Origin: an uncultured Lachnospiraceae bacterium
Lineage (GTDB): Bacteria > Bacillota > Clostridia > Lachnospirales > Lachnospiraceae
Direction: 5' to 3'
NCBI GenBank assembly: GCA_947367855.1
Contig: CANBFE010000025.1
Span: forward strand, 1 to 58,869
DNA length: 58,869 nucleotides
Shown here: positions 33,964 through 42,283 of the stretch, piece by piece
Position numbering within the stretch: position 1 is the first letter of the stretch
How the letters are laid out: each line of letters opens with the position of its first letter
Notes under the pieces: model-generated
The model's input: the letters and a program-made list of their open reading frames with translations, nothing else
Told to the model about the DNA's origin: nothing
The model's database searches: none
Position numbers and translations under genes: made by a program

Positions 33964-34941
33964 TTATTCTGCGGTAATATACTTGTCGATGATGCCCTGT
34001 ACGGTGCCGTCGGCAATCAGCTCCTGCAGAGCGGTATTTACTGCCTCATAGAGGGCGGTGTTGTCCTTGCTCATGGCAGCGGCATAATCCTCGGTGATAT
34101 ATTCGGTATCCAGGATCTTCAGGCCTTCCACCTCAGCTACGAAAGCCTTGGCAGGCTCGTTGTCGATGACCACACAGTCCACCTTGCCTGTCTTCAGGGC
34201 CTGCACGGCGTCAGCGCCCTTGCTGTAGCGGTCGATGGTGCCCAGATTCTTCTTCTCGATATCGTCTGTGGTGTAAATATCGCCTGTGGTATTGCGCTGC
34301 ACGCCGATCACATGACTTGCGCCTTCCGCAAACAGATCGTCTGCGCTTGTGATGTCGCTGTCCTCATTGACGATGATCACCTGTACGCCTGTGGCATAGC
34401 TCACGGTGAAATCCACTTCCTCCTGACGGTCAGGGGTAACGGTCATGCCTGCCAGGCCGAGATCAGCCTTTCCGCCTTTTACTGCCTCGGTGATGGAGTC
34501 AAACTCCATGTCGTCGATCTGCAGTTCCAGGCCCAGTTTTCCGGCAATGGCGGCTGCGATCTCCGCGTCGATGCCTACAACCTGTCCGCCTTCCACATAT
34601 TCATAAGGCGGGAATGCCGCATTGGTAGCCATGGTGAGCTTTCCTTCCACGGCGGTGGTAAAGCCTTCTGCTTCGCCGGAAGCGTCAGAGCCGTCCGTCG
34701 CATCGGAACTGTCGGAAGCCTCGGAGCCATCCGCTGCGTCAGAACTGTCGGAAGCCTGGGAGCTATCCGCCGCGTCGGAACTGTCGGAAGCCTCGGAGCC
34801 ATCTGCTGTATCTGAGCTGCTCTCTGCGGAGCTGCTGTCCTGGCTTGAATTGTCATTGCTGGTGGGTGTGCTGCCGCAGGCTGCCATGGACAGGGCCACA
34901 ACGGAAGCAAGTAGCAGTGCTGTCAGTTTTTTCATTTTCAT
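33964..34941 (-). CDS. Amino-acid ABC transporter substrate-binding lipoprotein
   Basis: 325 residues. The lipoprotein signal (KKLTALLLASVVALSMAAC) anchors it outside the membrane. Residues 44-89 are a Ser/Asp/Ala linker of 12-residue repeats. The rest is an SBP_bac_3 domain: KLTMATNAAFPPYEYVEGGQ, then VVGIDAEIAAAIA, TVTPDRQEEVDFTVSYA, and the Arg/Asp amino-acid clamp expected around TPDRQEE. The ligand is probably a polar amino acid or cystine; sequence alone does not decide. It is the first gene of the unit, with a near-consensus promoter. Confidence 0.92.
   Translation of the reverse strand: MKMKKLTALLLASVVALSMAACGSTPTSNDNSSQDSSSAESSSDTADGSEASDSSDAADSSQASDSSDAADGSEASDSSDATDGSDASGEAEGFTTAVEGKLTMATNAAFPPYEYVEGGQVVGIDAEIAAAIAGKLGLELQIDDMEFDSITEAVKGGKADLGLAGMTVTPDRQEEVDFTVSYATGVQVIIVNEDSDITSADDLFAEGASHVIGVQRNTTGDIYTTDDIEKKNLGTIDRYSKGADAVQALKTGKVDCVVIDNEPAKAFVAEVEGLKILDTEYITEDYAAAMSKDNTALYEAVNTALQELIADGTVQGIIDKYITAE
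34675..34812 (-). repeat. 36-bp repeats coding the binding-protein linker
   Basis: Codons for residues 44-89 form 3.8 copies of a 36-base unit (protein unit D-A-A-D-G-S-E-A-S-D-S-S). It is a flexible, acidic spacer between the lipid anchor and the binding domain, and its length may vary among strains. Confidence 0.8.
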
Positions 34942-35028
34942 AATAGTATCCTCCCTAATGATAACAATTGCGTCCTGCCAGAGACGCCGGCCGGCCGGAT
35001 ATCGGACTGCCTCTGTAGAACAAAGCCG

Positions 35029-35057
35029 ATACTAGCACTTCGTGCATAAAATGTCAA
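35029..35057 (-). promoter_or_regulatory. Promoter of the amino-acid ABC operon
   Basis: Minus strand TTGACA (35052-35057), 17 bases, TAGTAT (35029-35034) with extended TGC before it. About 85 bases before the binding-protein start. Confidence 0.75.
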
Positions 35058-35142
35058 TGGCTTTCCAAAAAAAATCACGGAAAGTTTAGAAAAAATGCAT
35101 ATTCATTAAAAATATACATGATTTTGTGAATAAATTATGATT

Positions 35143-35832
35143 TTATGAGTATTTTTCTATGATGTCCTTGATATCCTGCATTTTGGCATCAAGAACGGAA
35201 CTCAGCCGGGCGCATTCATAAAGCCTCGCTTCGGTCTTTTCCATTAGTTCAGGAGACAGGTTCTTTTTATAACGGAGCTGGTGTTCCAGGTTTGCCCAGA
35301 ATTCCATGGCAATGGTGCGGAGCTGCACTTCCACCTTCATAAGCTTCTTTTCATTCTGAAGAAAAATGGGAACCTCTACAATGAGATGCAGGCTTCTGTA
35401 CCCGTTTTTCTTTGGATTTTTGATATAATCCTTCTGCTCGATGAGACGGATATCATCCTGCTGCAGAAGGCAGTCCGCAAGCATATAGATATCGTCCGTA
35501 AAGGAGCAGATGACGCGCACACCTGCAATGTCAAAGATATTTCCCTCAATGGCTTCCAGGGTAAACGGCAGGTTTTTCCGAACTAATTTGCCAAGGATGC
35601 TGTCAGGGGATTTCAGCCGGTTTTGGATGGTATCAATGGGGTTGCGGTCATGCTGCAGGGAAAAACGCTCATTCAGAACCCGGAATTTTGTTTCTACCTC
35701 CATAATGGCGCAGCGGTAACAGGACATCAGGTCCCTGGAGGCGGCAATGATCTCCTGGAAAACCCGGATGGAACCGGCATCCAGAGTATTCGGCAGTTTA
35801 TCCTGAAGGGCAATCGGTGCAGTATTGTTCAT
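35143..35832 (-). CDS. Small alarmone synthetase (RelQ/YjbM-type GTP pyrophosphokinase)
   Basis: 229 residues containing only the RelA/SpoT synthetase domain, with no hydrolase, TGS or ACT domain. FDIAGVRVICSFTDDIY, NPKKNGYRSLHLIVEVP and MKVEVQLRTIAMEFWANLEH are the ATP/GTP-binding and catalytic motifs. The conserved Glu in E-V-Q-L-R-T is present, so activity is expected: pyrophosphate transfer from ATP to GTP/GDP to give (p)ppGpp. Proteins of this class act as tetramers and respond mostly through transcription. The gene has its own promoter and is divergent from the ankyrin operon and its repeat leader. Confidence 0.9.
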   Translation of the reverse strand: MNNTAPIALQDKLPNTLDAGSIRVFQEIIAASRDLMSCYRCAIMEVETKFRVLNERFSLQHDRNPIDTIQNRLKSPDSILGKLVRKNLPFTLEAIEGNIFDIAGVRVICSFTDDIYMLADCLLQQDDIRLIEQKDYIKNPKKNGYRSLHLIVEVPIFLQNEKKLMKVEVQLRTIAMEFWANLEHQLRYKKNLSPELMEKTEARLYECARLSSVLDAKMQDIKDIIEKYS

Positions 35833-35861
35833 GGGAAAATTTCCTTTCTTACGTTTTCTTC

Positions 35862-35890
35862 ACTTTACACTTCTTTTTGGTCCGGGTCAA
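35862..35890 (-). promoter_or_regulatory. Promoter of the alarmone synthetase
   Basis: Minus strand TTGACC (35885-35890), 17 bases, TAAAGT (35862-35867), about 30 bases before the start codon. Confidence 0.65.
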
Positions 35891-35970
35891 GCAGCCCGGG
35901 CGTTTGTTTATTCTTTTTAGAAAAAGTTTTAAAAGCATGTTACATCTTTATGAAATCTTTATGGCATAAT

Positions 35971-35999
35971 TTGTAAAATTTATGCACACATGGTATAAT
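35971..35999 (+). promoter_or_regulatory. Promoter reading into the repeat array and ankyrin operon
   Basis: TTGTAA (35971-35976), 17 bases, extended minus-10 TGGTATAAT ending at 35999. The TATAAT belongs to the first base pairs of repeat copy 1. Copies 2 and 3 keep the TATAAT but lack a minus-35 at the right distance. Confidence 0.6.
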
Positions 36000-36285
36000 G
36001 ATTCTGCTGACGCAGAATTCAAGCCAGCTTGCGCTGTCTTGCCATCGCTTTGCGATGCATTATACTTTAGCCATGGTTTGAAAATCAAATGGCTGCTCCG
36101 CAGCCGCTTAATTTTCTTCACACAAGGTATAATGATTCTGCTGACGCAGAATTCAAGCCAGCTTGCGCTGTCTTGCCATCGCTTTGCGATGCATTATACT
36201 TTAGCCATGGTTTGAAAATCAAATGGCTGCTCCGCAGCCGCTTAATTTTCTTCACACAAGGTATAATGATTCTGCTGACGCAGGA
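35992..36285 (+). repeat. Tandem 134-bp units, each able to form a cloverleaf-like four-way junction
   Basis: Copies at 35992-36125 and 36126-36259 are essentially identical. A third (36260 to about 36283) stops after the first arm. In copy 1, GTATAATG (35993-36000) pairs with CATTATAC (36058-36065). Between these are three hairpins packed with at most one base between them: ATTCTGC/GCAGAAT (36001-36018), CAAG-c-CAGC/GCTG-t-CTTG (36020-36041) and CATCGC/GCGATG (36043-36057). The remaining 60 bases hold AGCCA..TTTGA/TCAAA..TGGCT (36069-36094), which overlaps and competes with GGCTGC/GCAGCC (36091-36105). The array sits in the leader of the ankyrin genes, about 75 bp before the first start. Confidence 0.85.
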
Positions 36286-36357
36286 TGGCATCGTGCCAGT
36301 TTTTAAAATATGGATGATTATTACGGGATAATAAAGAAGACCACAGGAGGTTTCAAA

Positions 36358-37332
36358 ATGGAAAAATTGCTGCTGAAAGCCTGCCAGAACGGGCAGAAAG
36401 GCGTGGCTGCCGCATTTCTGAAAAAGGACGGTATCAATGTCAACGGAGTGGACGAAAGCGGGCAGGCTCCCATTCATTATGCATGCCAGAAGGGCTACAG
36501 GGATATCGTAAAAATGCTGTTGGACAAAGGGGCGGATGTAAACCTGGTTTCCAATGCCAGCGTTACGCCGCTGCATCTGGCAGCCAGATCCGGAAATAAG
36601 GAGATTCTGGGAATGTTGGTGGACGCGGGGGCGGACATTAATGCTGCGGACAAACAGGGAAAGAGCGTGGTGGTATACGGTGTGGAGGCCGGAAAAGTGG
36701 ATGCCGTGAAGCATCTGGTATCTTTGGGGGCGGACGTGAGTATAAAAGACAATACAGGCCGCACCGCATTGGACTATGCCACGGCGTTGGGTCTGACCCG
36801 GCTTTTGGAAGATTTGTCTGCAGAAGGGATTCAGGGGACGGATTCCTGTGGCAATACGGCACTGCACCAATCCTGCTACAACGGACAGAGTGAGGTGGTG
36901 AAGGCCCTGCTGGCGGCAGGGGACGCAGACCTTAACGCCACCAATGACGAAGGGATGACACCGCTTTGTCTTGCCGTTATGCAGAATAATCTTTTGATCA
37001 CGGAGCTTCTTCTGGACGCCGGGGCAGATGCCAATGTCAGGGACAATCAGGGGGATGCCCCACTGCACCTTGCCGCGGAAAATGAGAATGAATATATTAT
37101 AAAGAAGCTCCTGGCTCATGAGGCAGGCATCAACGAACGGAACGGGGACGGGGAAACCGCTCTGATCATAGCTGCCAGGGAAGGAAGTAATTACATTGTG
37201 GGAGTCCTGTTGGAGAACGGCGCAGATTATACCTGCGCGGATATGGAAGAACATACGGCGCTCTATTATGCTACCGAGGCAGGAAGCAATGACATTGTGG
37301 AGAAGCTGATTATGGCAGGGGCAGAGGAATAG
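36358..37332 (+). CDS. Ankyrin-repeat protein
   Basis: 324 residues from ATG 36358 (ACAGGAGG 8 bases upstream). The frame extends to 36310 without a site. The whole protein is a solenoid of about nine 33-residue ankyrin repeats; examples are APIHYACQKGYRDIVKMLLD, TPLHLAARSGNKEILGMLV and APLHLAAENENEYIIKKLLA, each followed by a G-A-D-V/A-N turn. There is no signal or membrane helix and no enzyme domain, so it is a cytosolic protein-binding scaffold. Partner unknown. It is followed 26 bp later by a second ankyrin gene and preceded by the structured repeat array. Confidence 0.9.
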   Translation: MEKLLLKACQNGQKGVAAAFLKKDGINVNGVDESGQAPIHYACQKGYRDIVKMLLDKGADVNLVSNASVTPLHLAARSGNKEILGMLVDAGADINAADKQGKSVVVYGVEAGKVDAVKHLVSLGADVSIKDNTGRTALDYATALGLTRLLEDLSAEGIQGTDSCGNTALHQSCYNGQSEVVKALLAAGDADLNATNDEGMTPLCLAVMQNNLLITELLLDAGADANVRDNQGDAPLHLAAENENEYIIKKLLAHEAGINERNGDGETALIIAAREGSNYIVGVLLENGADYTCADMEEHTALYYATEAGSNDIVEKLIMAGAEE

Positions 37333-37358
37333 AAAGAGCCTGAAGGGAAGAAGGAGTC

Positions 37359-39494
37359 ATGCGAATGGACAGCAGAGAACTGACAAAAACATTAACGGAA
37401 TATAGTAAATGGAACAGGGCAAAGTGCGTTCCCTGGTGGGATGCAGACCGGGAGAATCCCATGTTCAGGTACAGCTTCCTTACGCGGGAGGAGGAGAGCG
37501 CAGTGGAGGAGGCCGTGGAAAACTGCAATCCGGAGGAGCTGTCCGCAGCAGAAGAATATATGGGGCTGACTCCCTTTCACCTGTTGGTCTGGTGCGGCCT
37601 GAAGGAAGCAGCGGAATGTGCATTAAAGAAGGGCGTGGAGCCGGACATTCCCGGAACGGGAGCCTGCATGGGGGTGACGCCCCTGATGGCAGCCTGCAGC
37701 CAGGGAAATGAGGAAATGGTCAGACTTCTGTTGGACAGCGGCGCCGGTGGCGGCCTGACGGATGCAGAAGGAAGAAATGCCTGGCACTATCTGGCAGGCG
37801 CCCGTATCCATAAGGAGCTGCTTCCTTCCATGGAAAGCAGGAGGCACAGTCTGATGCAGCGCAGGGCCATAACGGGCCTGCTTTCCGGGGATATCAATGC
37901 AAAGGACCTGGAAGGACTGAGTCCCTTTGAATTCCTGATCAGGGGAGAAAGCGGTGATCTTTCCTGGGCATTGGCAGAGGAATATATCCGCAAAGGGGCA
38001 GATGTGCGCATTCTGGACCAGGATGGGAATTCCCTTCTTATGAGGGCGGTGGAGAAGAATCATTTTGCAGCCGCGCTTGCGCTTATGGAGGCGGATGCCG
38101 GACTGGTAAATCTGCCCAACAGGGAGGGAACCACACCCCTGCACCTGGCGGCCTATTACAGGATTGAACTGTGTATGGCGCTTTTGGACAGGAAAGCGGA
38201 TAAAGATGCCGCGGACGGAAGCGGAAAGACCCCCAGGGACGTGGCATTGGAGAGAGGGGATAACGATTACAGACAGCTATTCACATCCGGCAGGGTAAAG
38301 CTGGATACCCTGAGCAGATTTACAGCCAATGCGTTTGCAGGGGCAGGTGAGGAGAAGGACAGATTGGCCATGGGCCTCTATCTGGCGGGAAAGCTGATCC
38401 GGGAAGTGGATCCGGATGATGATGAAGAGATGGGACTGCTGCAGGGTATTCTGTACAATGCCCTGACCGGAGACGAGGAGTGCCGTGTACTGGAGCTTAT
38501 GGTGAAGGGGGGAATTGACCTGACTGCGCCCATTCACAGAGGGGGATCGGTGGAGTGTATCCGGGACAGCTGCCTTACCGGAAACGCCGGAGTTAAGGCC
38601 ATCCGAAAGCTGACGGAACTGGGAATGGACATGAACGAGGCCCTGATCAGGGGGAGAACACCTGCAAATATCGTGGCATCCAAACAGGAGCGGACGATGT
38701 TCGGTTCTAAAAAGGACGATTATTTTGAGGAGGCTGCAAAGCTCTTTTCCAGAGAGTCCATGGAACAGGTTGACAATGGGGGAACCACTGCGGTGCATGA
38801 GGCTGCAAGGTGGAATCATGTGGAAATGCTGAAGGTCATGATCGGGAAGGGCGTGAATGTGAACCTGACGCAGGATGCTCCTGCCGACGCGGGCAGCACG
38901 CCCCTGCACCTGGCCTGCGCCGCAGGCAATGGGGACGCGGCAGCTCTTTTGATGAGGTCCGGGGCTGACGATACGATTCTGAATGTGAAGGGAGAGACCG
39001 CGGCCCATCTGGCACTGACGAAGAGGGTGTTCGGCGGAGATATGCCCCTGAAGGACAGGGTAAAGGTTCTGGATGCCCTGGAGCATGTGGACATACCCGG
39101 TCAGGGCGGATGGACTCCCCTGATGCAGATGCTGCGGCAGCTTGATCTCAATGCGAAGACAGAGATCCTTCCCCTGCTTTTGGACAAGGGGGTGGATGTA
39201 AACCGGAAAGACGAAAGAGGCAGCACTGCGCTGATGGTGGCCATGGACAATCAGGGACATAAGGGAGTTGCCAGAGAACTGGTCCGGGCCGGAGCGGACG
39301 TAAACGCAGAAAACAAAAACGGCAGTACTGCGCTGCATCTGGCGCTGAGATGGGGCGATCAGGAATCCGCCATTTTCCTGATCAAAAAGGGAGCAGACTA
39401 CAATCATGCTGACAACGCGGGTGTCACTCCGGCGCAGATCGCTGCGGAGAAGGGCTATGACACAGTGTTGGATCTGATGATGAATCTTGAGTAA
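37359..39494 (+). CDS. Large ankyrin-repeat protein
   Basis: 711 residues; start ATG 37359 after AGAAGGAG. Two groups of ankyrin repeats (about residues 60-320, with TPFHLLVWCGLKEAAECAL, TPLMAACSQGNEEMVRLLLD and TPLHLAAYYRIELCMALLDR; and about 465-711, with TAVHEAARWNHVEMLKVMIG, TPLHLACAAGNGDAAALLMR and TALHLALRWGDQESAIFLIK) are separated by a less regular helical stretch. The N-terminal ~50 residues (RELTKTLTEYSKWNRAKCVP) are not ankyrin. Cytosolic. It is probably co-transcribed with the first ankyrin gene and perhaps acts with it as a two-part scaffold. Confidence 0.9.
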   Translation: MRMDSRELTKTLTEYSKWNRAKCVPWWDADRENPMFRYSFLTREEESAVEEAVENCNPEELSAAEEYMGLTPFHLLVWCGLKEAAECALKKGVEPDIPGTGACMGVTPLMAACSQGNEEMVRLLLDSGAGGGLTDAEGRNAWHYLAGARIHKELLPSMESRRHSLMQRRAITGLLSGDINAKDLEGLSPFEFLIRGESGDLSWALAEEYIRKGADVRILDQDGNSLLMRAVEKNHFAAALALMEADAGLVNLPNREGTTPLHLAAYYRIELCMALLDRKADKDAADGSGKTPRDVALERGDNDYRQLFTSGRVKLDTLSRFTANAFAGAGEEKDRLAMGLYLAGKLIREVDPDDDEEMGLLQGILYNALTGDEECRVLELMVKGGIDLTAPIHRGGSVECIRDSCLTGNAGVKAIRKLTELGMDMNEALIRGRTPANIVASKQERTMFGSKKDDYFEEAAKLFSRESMEQVDNGGTTAVHEAARWNHVEMLKVMIGKGVNVNLTQDAPADAGSTPLHLACAAGNGDAAALLMRSGADDTILNVKGETAAHLALTKRVFGGDMPLKDRVKVLDALEHVDIPGQGGWTPLMQMLRQLDLNAKTEILPLLLDKGVDVNRKDERGSTALMVAMDNQGHKGVARELVRAGADVNAENKNGSTALHLALRWGDQESAIFLIKKGADYNHADNAGVTPAQIAAEKGYDTVLDLMMNLE

Positions 39495-39527
39495 TATTAC
39501 AGGAAGGAAGAAGGGAATAGAGACAGG

Positions 39528-40058
39528 ATGATTCAATATCGCAGAATAAAAAGGGAAGAAATAGACCGTGGGCTGTTTGCGCAGTTTATTCGTCACCAGG
39601 AGGTGACGGACTGCTGGCGGCGGGAAAAGGGCGAGTGGGTCATCAGGAAGGACCCCTTTACAGACGACTGGTCGGAGGCGGATTATGAGAAACTGATTGC
39701 CTGTTTAAAAGAGACCCTGGATACGGGAGGTTTTGTGATGGGGGCATTTCAGGAGGGGAATCTGAAGGGATTTGCCTCTGTGGAGGCGGCCTTGTTCGGC
39801 GGGGAGCAGGGCTATCTGGACCTCTCCTCCATTCATGTGTCTGAAGATATGCGGGGGAAGGGGATGGGGAAAACCCTGTTTCTGGAGGCCGCGGACTGGG
39901 CCAGAGCGCGGGGCGGGCGGAAATTATATATATCCGCCCATTCCGCAGTGGAGAGCCAGAGCTTTTACCGGGCCATGGGCTGCGTGGAGGCAGAGGTTTA
40001 CCACCAGGGTCATGTGGAAGAAGAACCCTATGACTGCCAGCTGGAATGCCTCCTGTGA
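39528..40058 (+). CDS. GNAT-family N-acetyltransferase
   Basis: 176 residues. The acetyl-CoA loop is seen in IHVSEDMRGKGMGKTLFLEA (R/Q-x-x-G-x-G/A pattern), with beta4 LDLSSIHV before it and the later SQSFYRAMGC turn. The first ~35 residues (YRRIKREEIDRGLFAQFIRH) open the fold. It probably acetylates a small molecule or antibiotic-like amine; the substrate is not readable. It follows the second ankyrin gene by 33 bp on the same strand, so it may be the third gene of that operon. It converges on the DUF3892 gene. Confidence 0.88.
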   Translation: MIQYRRIKREEIDRGLFAQFIRHQEVTDCWRREKGEWVIRKDPFTDDWSEADYEKLIACLKETLDTGGFVMGAFQEGNLKGFASVEAALFGGEQGYLDLSSIHVSEDMRGKGMGKTLFLEAADWARARGGRKLYISAHSAVESQSFYRAMGCVEAEVYHQGHVEEEPYDCQLECLL

Positions 40059-40088
40059 CCCACAGCCGATGGGGGGCAGCCCGTTTTC

Positions 40089-40394
40089 CTAACCTGAGAC
40101 GGAAGGCAGACTGCCCAGATTATTGTCGTCTGAGTTATCGGGGATGGATTTCAGATATTCCGTATCACCCCGGTGGGCCACGCCCACGCCCTTGATATCG
40201 CCGGCTTTTGCCATTTTGACGCCCTCCTCCTTGCTGACTGTGGAGCCGTCGGAAAGCTGATAGCCGTCAATTTTTCCGCTGTGCTTTACCAGGCCCACGA
40301 TTTCCCGGGCATCTGACTTGGCCCGGGGAATCTGATCCAATGTATTCTGGGCCAGCGCGGCGGTGAGATTTGTGTTATCCTTGTTGTTTTTCAT
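40089..40394 (-). CDS. DUF3892-domain protein
   Basis: 101 residues with AGAAAGGCAG upstream. The core (about 30-88) matches DUF3892: AREIVGLVKHSGKIDGYQLS, then GSTVSKEEGVKMAKAGDIKG and VAHRGDTEYLKSIPD. The family is widespread in Bacillota, small, cytosolic and uncharacterised. The C-terminal NNLGSLPSVSG is also typical. Single gene between the convergent GNAT and the divergent isomerase-like gene. Confidence 0.85.
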   Translation of the reverse strand: MKNNKDNTNLTAALAQNTLDQIPRAKSDAREIVGLVKHSGKIDGYQLSDGSTVSKEEGVKMAKAGDIKGVGVAHRGDTEYLKSIPDNSDDNNLGSLPSVSG

Positions 40395-40631
40395 ATAACT
40401 GCCTTTCTTTGGTCAATTTGCTGTTATTCTTTGGTTTCAGGCATAGTTTTGCCTGCTGCAGGGGAAAAATACCTGTCAAACTTAACCAGGGGAAAGCGTC
40501 CGGAAAAATTTCCGCAAAAGCTATGGAAAAAAGGAGCAAAAAGCACTATAATTAAGAAAGAATCAGGCACTGCAGGAACCGCTTTGGAAATCCTGTAAAA
40601 ATATAATTTACCAGATCAGGAGGGTTATGAC

Positions 40632-42116
40632 ATGAACAATCTGCCACAGATAAAAATCGGCATTGTGGCCGTAAGCCGGGACTGCTTCCCGGAGAGTCTG
40701 TCCGTGAACAGAAGGAAGGCGCTGATGGAGGCTTACACTGCAAAGTACGGTACGGACAGTGTATATGAGTGTCCCGTATGCATCGTGGAGAGCGAGATCC
40801 ATATGGTACAGGCTCTGGAGGACATCAGGGCCAACGGCTGCAATGCGCTGTGCGTATACCTTGGAAATTTTGGACCGGAAATATCGGAGACGCTTCTGGC
40901 AAAGCATTTTGACGGACCTGCCATGTACATCGCAGCCGCGGAGGAAAGCCAGAATGATCTGGTGGGCGGCCGGGGCGATGCCTACTGCGGCATGCTGAAT
41001 GCCAGCTATAATCTGAAGCTGCGCAACGTAAAGGCGTATATTCCCGAGAATCCTGTGGGCACTGCCGGAGAGTGCGCAGACAGAATCCATGAGTTTATTC
41101 CCATTGCAAGGGCCATCGTGGGTCTGGGCAGTCTGAAGATTATTTCCTTTGGTCCCCGTCCCCTGAATTTCCTGGCCTGCAATGCGCCAATCAAACAGCT
41201 TTACAATCTGGGAGTGGAGATCGAGGAGAACTCCGAGCTTGACCTGTTTGAGGCTTTTAAAAAGCATGAGGGAGACGAGAGAATTCCCGCCAAGGTCAGG
41301 GAAATGGAAGAGGAGCTTGGGGCGGGCAACAAGAAGCCCGAGATTCTGCCGAAACTGGCTCAGTATGAGCTGACTTTGCTTGACTGGATTGAGGCGCATA
41401 AGGGTTACCGCAAGTATGTGGCCATAGCCGGAAAATGCTGGCCTGCTTTCCAGACCCAGTTCGGTTTTGTTCCCTGCTATGTAAACAGCCGTCTGACAGG
41501 CATGGGCATCCCGGTGTCCTGTGAAGTGGATATCTACGGCTGCCTGAGCGAGTTCATTGGCACCTGTGTCAGCGAGGATATCGTGACTTTGCTGGATATC
41601 AACAATACCGTGCCCGGCGATATGTATGAGGAGGCCATCAGCGGAAAATTTGCCTATACCCACAACGATACCTTTATGGGCTTCCACTGCGGCAATACCA
41701 ATACGAAGAAGCTGTCTTCCTGCAGCATGAAGTACCAGATGATCATGGCCAGAGCCCTTCCCGAGGAAGTGACCCAGGGTACCCTGGAGGGCGACATTGT
41801 GCCCGGGGACATCACCTTCTACCGCCTGCAGTCCACAGCGGACAATAAGCTCAGGGCCTATATTGCCCAGGGAGAGGTGCTTCCGGTTGCCACCAGATCC
41901 TTCGGGGGCATCGGCGTGTTTGCCATTCCTGAGATGGGGCGTTTCTACCGCCATGTGCTCATTGAGAAGAATTATCCTCATCACGGCGCAGTGGCTTTCG
42001 GACATTTCGGAAAGGCTTTATATGAGGTATTCAAGTACATCGGCGTGCCTGTGGAGGATTTGAATTACAACCAGCCCAAGGGCGTGCTGTATCCTACGGA
42101 GAATCCGTTTGCATAA
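40632..42116 (+). CDS. L-fucose/L-arabinose isomerase-family protein
   Basis: 494 residues with a strong AGGAGGG site before ATG 40632. The fold family is recognised from KIGIVAVSRDCFPESLSVNR, ANGCNALCVYLGNFGPE, EESQNDLVGGRGDAYCGML and the C-terminal FHCGNT, GDITFYRLQ and PHHGAVAFGHFGKALYEVF. The invariant Glu/Asp/His set expected for Mn-dependent ketol isomerisation is plausibly present (EVDIYG; FHCGN; YPHHGA), but specificity for fucose, arabinose or another aldose cannot be assigned. No sugar genes adjoin it. A TATAAT at 40602-40607 upstream lacks a clear minus-35. It ends at a UUCG-loop terminator. Confidence 0.85.
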   Translation: MNNLPQIKIGIVAVSRDCFPESLSVNRRKALMEAYTAKYGTDSVYECPVCIVESEIHMVQALEDIRANGCNALCVYLGNFGPEISETLLAKHFDGPAMYIAAAEESQNDLVGGRGDAYCGMLNASYNLKLRNVKAYIPENPVGTAGECADRIHEFIPIARAIVGLGSLKIISFGPRPLNFLACNAPIKQLYNLGVEIEENSELDLFEAFKKHEGDERIPAKVREMEEELGAGNKKPEILPKLAQYELTLLDWIEAHKGYRKYVAIAGKCWPAFQTQFGFVPCYVNSRLTGMGIPVSCEVDIYGCLSEFIGTCVSEDIVTLLDINNTVPGDMYEEAISGKFAYTHNDTFMGFHCGNTNTKKLSSCSMKYQMIMARALPEEVTQGTLEGDIVPGDITFYRLQSTADNKLRAYIAQGEVLPVATRSFGGIGVFAIPEMGRFYRHVLIEKNYPHHGAVAFGHFGKALYEVFKYIGVPVEDLNYNQPKGVLYPTENPFA

Positions 42117-42134
42117 AAGAAGGGAAAATACCGG

Positions 42135-42161
42135 CAGGGCTGCTTCGGCGGCCCTGTTTTT
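42135..42161 (+). terminator. Terminator of the isomerase-like gene
   Basis: CAGGGCTGC (42135-42143), TTCG loop, GCGGCCCTG (42148-42156), with one G-T pair, then a T5 tract to 42161. Confidence 0.85.
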
Positions 42162-42229
42162 GTGGGCAGTCAGTTCAGTGCGGATATGTGTTTTCCAAAA
42201 TCCGGGGCGGTGGGAGGGGAAAACAAATA

Positions 42230-42256
42230 CAAAAAGGCAGGTAAGAATACCCGCCT
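42230..42256 (-). terminator. Terminator of the 37-residue peptide gene
   Basis: Read on the minus strand: AGGCGGG (42256-42250), 8-base loop, CCTGCCT (42241-42235) with one G-U pair, then a T tract. It lies 28 bases after the stop of the small gene. Confidence 0.65.
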
Positions 42257-42283
42257 CATGCAGTCTGAAACAATGGATGGAAA

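Noticed and set aside
35993..36065. Cloverleaf of 73 bases taken as a possible tRNA gene
   Set aside because: Stem lengths are wrong (8-bp closing stem with no 7-bp acceptor, arms of 7, 4+4 and 6 bp), the T-loop and D-loop consensus bases are absent, there is no sensible anticodon loop of seven bases and no discriminator/CCA. It is a repeat that happens to have tRNA size.
35992..36285. CRISPR array
   Set aside because: The units are contiguous 134-bp copies without unique spacers, and no cas genes are present.
40608..42005. 465-codon frame antisense to the isomerase-family gene
   Set aside because: The sense strand has a strong ribosome site and clear family motifs along its whole length.
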